Shown one piece after another: positions 57,902 to 64,000 of a stretch of 64,000 nt of DNA; positions within the stretch are counted from its first letter, which is position 1; each line of letters starts with the position of its first letter. This DNA is from DASSQJ01 sp963730165 (GTDB lineage Bacteria > Actinomycetota > Actinomycetes > Actinomycetales > Dermatophilaceae), in contig CAVSQS010000001.1 in assembly GCA_963730165.1 (NCBI GenBank), forward strand, positions 310,001 to 374,000. The letters are read 5' to 3'. The translations under genes were made by a program, and so were the position numbers. A model generated the notes under the pieces. The model searched no databases, had not been told where the DNA came from, and was given only the letters and a program-made list of their open reading frames with translations.

Positions 57902-60900
57902 GTGACCGACCTGCGCCGCCACGTCCCTCCCGTCGCGCTGCGGTGGGACACGGAGAGCCCCGGCTCGCTCGGTCGGGTCGTCGACGGCACGCTCGTCTTC
58001 GCCGACGTCTCCGGGTTCACCGCCCTCACGGAGCGACTGTCACGGCGGGGACGGATCGGTGCCGAGGAGATCGTCGAGACGCTCAACCGGGTCTTCTCCC
58101 CCATGCTGCGGATCAGCGACGCCCGCGGCGGCGAGCTGCTGAAGTTCGGCGGAGACGCACTGCTCTTCCTCTTCCGGGGTCCCGACCACGCCGAGCAGGC
58201 CTGTGACGCCGCCGTCGAGATGCGGGCGGCGCTGCGCGAGTCCGCGGCGGTCCGCACCTCGGTGGGGCGGCTGGCCCTGTCGATGTCCGTGGGGGTGCAC
58301 TCCGGCGACGTCCACCTCTTCCTCGTCGGCGCACCGACGCGCGAGCTGCTCATCCTCGGACCGGGCGCCTCGGCGACGGCGGATGCCGAGAAGACCGCCG
58401 AGGCGGGGCAGATCGTCGTGACCCCCGAGACCGCCGCACGCCTCTCCCCCGGGTCCACCCGCCCGCGCGAGGACGGGGCGTTGCTGCTGCGCCGTCGACG
58501 CGCCCACACCCAGGCCCCCGGCGCCGGGCCTCCCCCTCCCGGCGACCCGGCCCTGCTCGCCACGCTCTTCCCCCATGAGCTCGGCGAGCACCTCGCCGAG
58601 GGTCCACCGGACCCCGAGCACCGCATCGCGACGATCGCCTTCATCCGCTTCTCGGATACCGACAGCGTCCTCGCCGAGGAGGGCGTCGAAGAGCTCGCCG
58701 ACCGGCTGCACCGGCTCGTCACGGCCGTCGAGGCCGCGCTCGAGCCCGAGGGCGTGACGATGCTGGCCACCGACCTCGACACCGACGGCGGGAAGTTCTT
58801 CCTCGGGTCGGGCGTGCCGTTCACGCGCGAGGACGACGAGGGCCGGATGGTGCGGGCCCTCAGGCGCGTCGCCGAGACCGACCTGCCCTTCCCGGTCCAG
58901 CTCGGCGCCAACCGGGGGCACGTCTTCGCGGCCGAGGTGGGCATCGCCGAACGGGCCGCCTACTCGGCGATGGGCGACACGACGAACACCGCCGCCCGGA
59001 TCATGTCCAAGGCGCCCGCGGGCACCCTGTACGTCCACCCGGCGGTGCTCGAGCACTCACGCACGACCTTCCAGACGACACCCGCCGGCCCCTTCGCCAT
59101 GAAGGGCAAGTCCGTCCCGCTCCTCGTCGACGAGGTCGGCGAGGAGACCGGGACGCGGCAGGGCGCGGACGACGCCCGGCTCCCCTACCTCGGCCGCGAG
59201 GCCGAGGTGGCGCAGGTCTCGCAGCTGCTCGGCCGCGCCCTCGCCGGCGAGGGCGCGGTCCTCGTCGTCGACGGCGCGACGGGCATGGGCAAGTCCCGAC
59301 TGGTCCACGAGGCGCTGGCGAGCGCGCCGGAGGCCACCCGCGTCGTCGTCCGGGGCGAGCCCTACGGGCTCACCAACACCTACCGCATGCTCCGAGACCC
59401 GGTGCGTGCCCTGATGAGGATCGAGCGGGACACCCCCGAACGGATGGGTGCCGTCCTCCTGGAGACCCTCCGGCGCGCCGCTCCGAAGCTCCTCCCCTTT
59501 GCACCCCTGCTCGCCGACGTGGCCCAGGTGAGCGTCCCGTCGACGCCCGAGGTCGACCGCATCGACCCGGAGTTCCGTGCCGACCGGGTCGCCGACGTCG
59601 TCATCGACCTGGTCGAGCGGCTGGTCCCCGGCCCCTTCGCCGTCGTCGTCGAGGAGGCCCACTGGGCCGACGGCGCGTCCGCACACCTGCTCGGGCGACT
59701 GTCGTCGGCGACCGACGGGCGTCCGTGGGCCGTCGTGTGCGTGCGGCGCGGCGAGGAGACCGGCTTCCTGCCCGAGGGTGGCACCCGGGTCACCCTCGAC
59801 CCCCTTCCCCCGGAGGTCCTCGAGCAGCTCGTCATCGCAGCGACGGAGAAGTCGCCGCTGCGCCCGCACGAGGTCGCGGCGATCGTCGCGCGCGCCGACG
59901 GCAACCCCCTCTACGTCGAGGAGGTCACCCGGTTGACGCGGGGAACCGGCTCGGTCGATCTCCTGCCCGAGTCACTCCAGGCCGCCATGAGCGCCCAGAT
60001 CGACCAGCTCTCCCCCGTGTCACGACGCGTGCTCCGCTACGCCGCGGTCCTGGGCCGCAGCTTCCGGCGGGAGGTCGTCAACGCGACCCTGCGCGCCGAC
60101 GGGCTCCACATCGACGCCGCCACCTACGACGAGCTCCAGGCGTTCCTGGCCCCCGACGGCGCGCACCGCCTCCAGTTCCGCAACAGCCTCGTCCGCGACG
60201 CCGCGTACGAGGGGCTGGCCTACCGGCTGCGGGCGAAGCTGCACCAGACGGCCGGCGAGGTGCTCGAGCGGATGAGCACCGACCTCGACGTCGACTCCCC
60301 CATGCTCGCCCTCCACTTCTCTCGAGCCGGGGACGCGGCGCGCACCTGGGCCTACGCGCAGCGAGCCGGCGACCTCGCCCGCCGCTCCTACGCCAACTCC
60401 GATGCCGCCGACCAGTTCGCCGCCGCGCTGGACGTCAGTCGGCGGGTGCCCGAGGTCACCGATGCCGACCGCGCCCGCCTGTGGACCACCGTGGGCGACC
60501 TGCGGGACCGGGCCGGGATGTTCGAGGAGTCCATCGACGCCTACCGCCGGGCCGCTCGGCTGCTCCGCGGGCAGCCGCTGGCCGCCGCCGACGTCCTCGC
60601 CCGACTCGCCGCGGTGCACGTGCGGTCGGGGTCGTTCACGACGGCGCTGCGCGCCGCGACCCGTGCCCGGAGCCTGCTGGTCGAGTACCCCGGTGACCCG
60701 GAGGCCGACCGCGTCGAGCTCCGGCTGGACGCCCTCACCGCCCGCGTGCGGGTCGACCAGGAGCGCCCCACGGAGGGCGGCCGGTGGGCGGCCAGGGTGG
60801 TCGAGCGCGCGAGCGCGCTCGGCGAGTACGAGACCCTCGTCGGTGCCCTGATCCAGCTCGACCGCGCCGAGTCCCAGCTGGGTGTCCCCGGCCTCGGCGA

Positions 60901-61705
60901 GCGCCAGCGCCAGGCCCTGGAGATCTGCAGCGCGCACGGGTTGCGGTACCAGGAGGCCATCGTGCGGAACAACCTCGGCGCCTTCGACTACTTCGCCGGC
61001 CGCTGGGCCGACGCTGCCCAGTGGTACGCCTCGAGCCGTGACCTCGCGCTCGAGGTCGGCAGTGCCTTCACGGCGGCCCAGATCGACGTCAACCTCGCCG
61101 AGCTGCTCCTCAACCTGGGCCGGACGGGCGAGGCGGAGGACGTCCTCGTCGACGCCATCCGCGTCCTGCGCGCCTCCCGCGCCGTCCTCTTCCTCGGGGA
61201 AGGTCAGGTGCAGCTCGCCCGGGCGCAGCTGCAACGCGGGGACCTCGCCGCGGCGGAGGACACCGCCAGCCGAGCGCAGTCGGTGTTCGAGGGGATCGGG
61301 AGCCCGGCGAGCGCCATGGAGGCCGCGCTCGTGCTCGCCGAGGCCGTCACCCGGTCCGGCCGCCCCGAGGCCGCCCTCGCGATCATCGACGAGGCGGAGG
61401 GGAAGGCGCGTGCCGACGCCGCGCTCTCACTGCCGCGCACCTGCCTGCAGCGGGGCTACGCCCTGGTCGACCTCGGTCGGCTCGACGAGGCCGAAGAGCT
61501 GGTGACCACCGGCCTGGCCGGTGCCCGTGAGCAGGAGCTGCCCTACGAGGAGGCCCTGCTGCTCCGGCTGCACGGGCGGCTCGAGCACCTGCGCGGTCGG
61601 GACCCCGACGGAGAGGCCTCGCTGGCGCAGTCGCGCCGCATCCTCACCGGGCTCGGGGTACGGGCCGACGGGCCCGCACCCCGAGCGGACGCGGTGGGTG
61701 CCTAG
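57902..61705 (+). CDS. Soluble-adenylyl-cyclase-like protein: two cyclase domains, P-loop ATPase, TPR
   Basis: 1267 residues from GTG 57902 (GAAAGGCGGG upstream). Cyclase domain 1 (about 28-180) keeps FADVSGFTALTE (Asp35) and GGELLKFGGDALL (Lys81, Asp85), the metal-binding half, but lacks the Asn/Arg of the transition-state site. Domain 2 (about 240-400) lacks the second metal Asp (GSG for GDG) but has Lys298, Ser355, Asn362 and Arg366 (YSAMGDTTNTAARIM). Together they could form one active site, as in mammalian C1/C2 and ADCY10. An ATPase domain follows with DGATGMGKSRLV (Lys464), then about 400 residues of TPR-like repeats. No membrane helix. Product expected to be cAMP, by family. Confidence 0.87.
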   Translation: MTDLRRHVPPVALRWDTESPGSLGRVVDGTLVFADVSGFTALTERLSRRGRIGAEEIVETLNRVFSPMLRISDARGGELLKFGGDALLFLFRGPDHAEQACDAAVEMRAALRESAAVRTSVGRLALSMSVGVHSGDVHLFLVGAPTRELLILGPGASATADAEKTAEAGQIVVTPETAARLSPGSTRPREDGALLLRRRRAHTQAPGAGPPPPGDPALLATLFPHELGEHLAEGPPDPEHRIATIAFIRFSDTDSVLAEEGVEELADRLHRLVTAVEAALEPEGVTMLATDLDTDGGKFFLGSGVPFTREDDEGRMVRALRRVAETDLPFPVQLGANRGHVFAAEVGIAERAAYSAMGDTTNTAARIMSKAPAGTLYVHPAVLEHSRTTFQTTPAGPFAMKGKSVPLLVDEVGEETGTRQGADDARLPYLGREAEVAQVSQLLGRALAGEGAVLVVDGATGMGKSRLVHEALASAPEATRVVVRGEPYGLTNTYRMLRDPVRALMRIERDTPERMGAVLLETLRRAAPKLLPFAPLLADVAQVSVPSTPEVDRIDPEFRADRVADVVIDLVERLVPGPFAVVVEEAHWADGASAHLLGRLSSATDGRPWAVVCVRRGEETGFLPEGGTRVTLDPLPPEVLEQLVIAATEKSPLRPHEVAAIVARADGNPLYVEEVTRLTRGTGSVDLLPESLQAAMSAQIDQLSPVSRRVLRYAAVLGRSFRREVVNATLRADGLHIDAATYDELQAFLAPDGAHRLQFRNSLVRDAAYEGLAYRLRAKLHQTAGEVLERMSTDLDVDSPMLALHFSRAGDAARTWAYAQRAGDLARRSYANSDAADQFAAALDVSRRVPEVTDADRARLWTTVGDLRDRAGMFEESIDAYRRAARLLRGQPLAAADVLARLAAVHVRSGSFTTALRAATRARSLLVEYPGDPEADRVELRLDALTARVRVDQERPTEGGRWAARVVERASALGEYETLVGALIQLDRAESQLGVPGLGERQRQALEICSAHGLRYQEAIVRNNLGAFDYFAGRWADAAQWYASSRDLALEVGSAFTAAQIDVNLAELLLNLGRTGEAEDVLVDAIRVLRASRAVLFLGEGQVQLARAQLQRGDLAAAEDTASRAQSVFEGIGSPASAMEAALVLAEAVTRSGRPEAALAIIDEAEGKARADAALSLPRTCLQRGYALVDLGRLDEAEELVTTGLAGAREQELPYEEALLLRLHGRLEHLRGRDPDGEASLAQSRRILTGLGVRADGPAPRADAVGA

Positions 61706-63105
61706 CCGCCGATCAGGCGCGCGTCGCCGTACACGTAGACCAGGTCACGGGAGACCACCTGGTCGGTGCCGGAGGCCTTCGAGGTGCGTGAGACGACGCA
61801 GGCGAACTGCACGCCGTCGAGCGTCCCGTCCTGGTCGTCACCCGTTCCGGGGGTGTGGGCCAGCCCGCTGAAGACCCCGTTGGTGTAGACCGGCGAGGGG
61901 CACCAGCCCAGCGGCCAGGGGTCGTTGCCGGCCTCGTAGTCGATGCTGAGCTCCGGGATGACCAACGTCTTCGACGTCGCCGGGAACGTCCACGTGGTGT
62001 CCCAGAGGAACTGGGCCGCTGCCTGGCTGTTCAGCGGCTTGAGGAACTGGCCGTAGCCCGGGCCGTTGCTGATGGAGTACGGGACCGGCACGCAGGCCGA
62101 CCCGTCGGCGTTGTCGAGCCGGGTGACGGCGACCTCGGGCGTGGCGTTGGTGTCCGCCGCGAGGGTCTGGGTCTTGTCGCCGCAGGTCAGGCCGCCGTCG
62201 ACGACCTGGATGATCGAGGCGTCGGCGTCAGCAGGCGCGACGGCCGATGCCGGCGCCGGGTCGTAGGATCCGTCGGCCCCGCCCTCGAGCGAGAACGACC
62301 CGCTGACCGCCTCGAGGACGATCTCGTCGAAGTAGATCCCGTCGTCGGCACCCTTCCACGAGGGGACGCTGATCGCCCAGCGGCAGTTGTCGTTGGTCCC
62401 GGAGTCCGGGCCGGAGTCCGCCGAGCCGGTGCAGACGTACGGGTCTCCGGTGATGCCGGGGAGCGGGCTGAGCCCGGCGCTGGCCCCGCTCTGCAGCTCG
62501 TACTTCGCCTGGGTCACGGACGTGCCCGTGGAGTCGGTGAGCTTGAGGGTCGCGAGGATCCGGGCGCTCTGCTTGAGCTCGAGGTCGAGGAAGGCCGACG
62601 CGGCCAGGGCCCGGGTGCCGGCGGCCGTGCCGAGCTTGAGGTCGATGGCCTCGCTCGGGGAGTCGACCCGGTAGCACGAGGTGCCCTTGCCGCTCTTCTT
62701 CTCGTTGACCCCGATGGACCCGCTGTTGTACGAGGCGAGGTCCTCGGTGAAGCCGCTGCCCGTCGAGCCCGTGAACGTGAGGTACCGGCTGCTCGCCGTG
62801 CCCTGGTTCAGGCCGCACGGGTTGGTCGGTGCGAGGGTCTGGGCCGAGGTGCCGTCGACCTGCCCGTCGACCGTGTTGAGGGTGACCTTCGAGTCCGCGG
62901 CGGTGTACGTCCCGGCGGTGTGGATCGCGATGTACCGCGCCGGGGTGGCGTCGAAGGCGGCGGGGGTGACGGTCTCGGTCTGCACCTGTGGTGCGCTCGC
63001 CCGTGGGAGGTGGACCACGCTCAGGGCGACCGGCATCAGGCCGACCGCGATGGTGGCGGCCAGCGCCGGGGCCAGGCGCGATCGGGGTGCGTCGTTCGCG
63101 GACAT
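61702..63105 (-). CDS. Secreted protein of unknown function
   Basis: 467 residues from ATG 63105 with GGGAAGG upstream. A signal peptide is evident: charged start MSANDAPRSR, hydrophobic LAPALAATIAVGLMPVALSV, cleavage probably near ASA around residue 38. The mature part is rich in Thr, Ser, Gly and Asp with several Cys pairs (NPCGLN, TSCYRV, YVCTG, NDNCRW, LTCGDK, SACVPV, WCPSP), suggesting disulfides in an exported beta-rich protein. No named domain is recognised. Its stop overlaps the cyclase-like gene stop by 4 bp. A hairpin stands in its leader. Confidence 0.8.
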   Translation of the reverse strand: MSANDAPRSRLAPALAATIAVGLMPVALSVVHLPRASAPQVQTETVTPAAFDATPARYIAIHTAGTYTAADSKVTLNTVDGQVDGTSAQTLAPTNPCGLNQGTASSRYLTFTGSTGSGFTEDLASYNSGSIGVNEKKSGKGTSCYRVDSPSEAIDLKLGTAAGTRALAASAFLDLELKQSARILATLKLTDSTGTSVTQAKYELQSGASAGLSPLPGITGDPYVCTGSADSGPDSGTNDNCRWAISVPSWKGADDGIYFDEIVLEAVSGSFSLEGGADGSYDPAPASAVAPADADASIIQVVDGGLTCGDKTQTLAADTNATPEVAVTRLDNADGSACVPVPYSISNGPGYGQFLKPLNSQAAAQFLWDTTWTFPATSKTLVIPELSIDYEAGNDPWPLGWCPSPVYTNGVFSGLAHTPGTGDDQDGTLDGVQFACVVSRTSKASGTDQVVSRDLVYVYGDARLIGG

Positions 63106-63140
63106 GGTGAGCCTTCCCTGCTGCGACCCGGTCGGGTGTG

Positions 63141-63210
63141 CTCGACGGGGGCTCCCGTCGAGTCGGCACCTCGACCAACCGGGACGTCGTGTCACGGCCC
63201 CACCACGCTA
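63141..63210 (-). promoter_or_regulatory. Promoter and leader hairpin of the secreted-protein gene
   Basis: TAGCGT (complement of 63205-63210) is a likely -10 box, giving a leader of about 93 nt. In the leader CTCGACGGG (63141-63149) pairs perfectly with CCCGTCGAG (63154-63162), 25 nt upstream of the ribosome binding site. Confidence 0.5.
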
Positions 63211-63246
63211 GGGGGCCTCCGTCGGGGCGACCATGGCCCGAAGGGA

Positions 63247-64000
63247 CTATTCGCCCGCCCCCGTGCTCAGCGTGAGGACGAGAAGTCTCCGGTCCGGCTG
63301 CTTCTGAGCCCGCAGCCCCGCGGTGACGTCGGGCCCGTGCCGGTCGAGCACGAGCTCGACGGTGGTCGGCAGGTACACCTTGTTCGTGAACCAGACCCGG
63401 CTCGTCGACGGTCCGAGCGAGCCGCGCCCCAGAGCGGCGAGCGTCCGCGCGTAGGACCACATGCCGTGGGCGATGTGCCGCTTCATGCCGAAGGCACGCG
63501 CCGACAGCGGGTGGAGGTGGATGGGGTTGACGTCGCCGGAGACGCGCGCGTACCGGCGGCCGAGGTCCTCCGGGAGGCGCCAGCGTGCGACGGGCGAGCC
63601 CTCGGGCAGCGGCGGGGGCGACTCCCCGCGCGGGGCGTCCTCGTCACCGCGGCCGGGCGCGAGGTAGACGTTCTCGCACTCCCACACCCGCTCCTCCCCG
63701 ACCCGGGCGCCCAGGCGCACCTCGACGGTGCGGCCCCGGCGGTGCGGGCGGAGCGACCCGGCGGAGGCCTCGAGGGTCAGCGGCTCGCCGGCCCCCATCG
63801 CGCGGTGCGTCGTGACGCGGCTCTCCAGGTGGACGGCCCCGAGGAGCGGCAGCGGGAAGTCCGGGCGGACCATGAGGGCGGTCTGGAGCGGGAAGGCGAG
63901 GACCCACGGGTAGGGCTGCGGCAGGAGGTCCGAGACGTCGTAGCCGGTGAGGCGTTGGTAGGCGGCCAACCGGTGCCGATCCACCCGCACGTCCTCGACC
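63247..64000 (-). CDS. MaoC-like dehydratase, N-terminus beyond window edge
   Basis: 251 codons are visible, open to position 64000; GTG 63990 is in frame, but the frame continues upstream as VED, so the true start is probably outside. The C-terminal half has RYARVSGDVNPIHLHPLSARAFGMKRHIAHGM, the hydratase-2 motif with catalytic Asp and His, and the N-terminal half (PWVLAFPLQTALMVRPDFPLP...LLGAVHLESRV) resembles the first hot-dog fold of two-domain enoyl-CoA hydratases. It would hydrate enoyl-CoA or related thioesters in fatty-acid metabolism. Ends in TAG at 63247. Confidence 0.85.
   Translation of the reverse strand, partial: VEDVRVDRHRLAAYQRLTGYDVSDLLPQPYPWVLAFPLQTALMVRPDFPLPLLGAVHLESRVTTHRAMGAGEPLTLEASAGSLRPHRRGRTVEVRLGARVGEERVWECENVYLAPGRGDEDAPRGESPPPLPEGSPVARWRLPEDLGRRYARVSGDVNPIHLHPLSARAFGMKRHIAHGMWSYARTLAALGRGSLGPSTSRVWFTNKVYLPTTVELVLDRHGPDVTAGLRAQKQPDRRLLVLTLSTGAGE

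Noticed and set aside
63240..63260. GGGACTATTC, resembling GGACTATTTC at 48989, considered as a shared regulatory motif
   Set aside because: The copy at 63247 includes the TAG stop codon of the MaoC-like gene and lacks the second arm of the palindrome; two loose copies are not evidence of a motif.

Overview
The window is a very GC-rich actinobacterial chromosome segment. Its backbone matches the mycobacterial order thrS - HIT - pgsA - acyltransferase - pimA ... pdxS - pdxT - yebC - ruvCAB ... yajC-secD-secF - (apt) - rel - cyclophilin - MBL hydrolase - hisS. A second conserved actinobacterial block, ald - xerD - parA - scpA - scpB - rluB - tyrA - cmk - der - tRNA-Pro, precedes it. The phosphatidylinositol-mannoside genes and gene content suggest Micrococcales, possibly Intrasporangiaceae or a relative; that placement is an inference by eye. 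No phage, CRISPR array or intact insertion sequence was seen.

Layout. 1-2.5 kb: a truncated PMA-type H+-ATPase and a decayed SRPBCC gene. 2.5-3.4 kb: a methyltransferase and tRNA-Pro(GGG). 3.4-12.3 kb: the minus-strand chain der/cmk/tyrA/rluB/scpB/scpA/parA/xerD/ald, mostly coupled by 4-bp overlaps, with a perfect 42-bp palindrome over the xerD start. 12.4-27.6 kb: histidyl-tRNA synthetase, a cyclophilin, a DUF349 protein, Rel, a collapsed apt remnant, SecDF-YajC, RuvCAB, a second methyltransferase, YebC and PdxT.

27.8-35.6 kb separates pdxT from pdxS. It holds kynureninase and a poly-gamma-glutamate-synthase-like operon (PgsB, a tandemly duplicated PgsC, CapA) preceded by a GAF/pseudo-kinase, a 39-residue membrane peptide and a GGDEF-like membrane protein, all overlapping. 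35.8-40.1 kb: pdxS and the PIM operon. 40.2-51.1 kb: accessory genes (threonine-aldolase-like enzyme, EF-G-like GTPase, P1B-5 ATPase with hemerythrin tail, SDR, GNAT, PPK2) inserted between pgsA, HIT and thrS.

51.3-64 kb: an APH-fold kinase, an S9 peptidase, a FUSC-type protein, then a possible cyclic-nucleotide neighbourhood: a lone cNMP-binding domain, a metallophosphoesterase, an MBL-fold enzyme and a 1267-residue protein resembling soluble adenylyl cyclase (two cyclase domains, P-loop ATPase, TPR). The window closes with a secreted protein of unknown function and a truncated MaoC-type dehydratase.

Expression signals. At least 13 genes have a TANNNT-like -10 box only 6-9 nt before the start codon, which suggests leaderless transcripts; most remaining genes are translationally coupled or have a GGAGG-type ribosome binding site.
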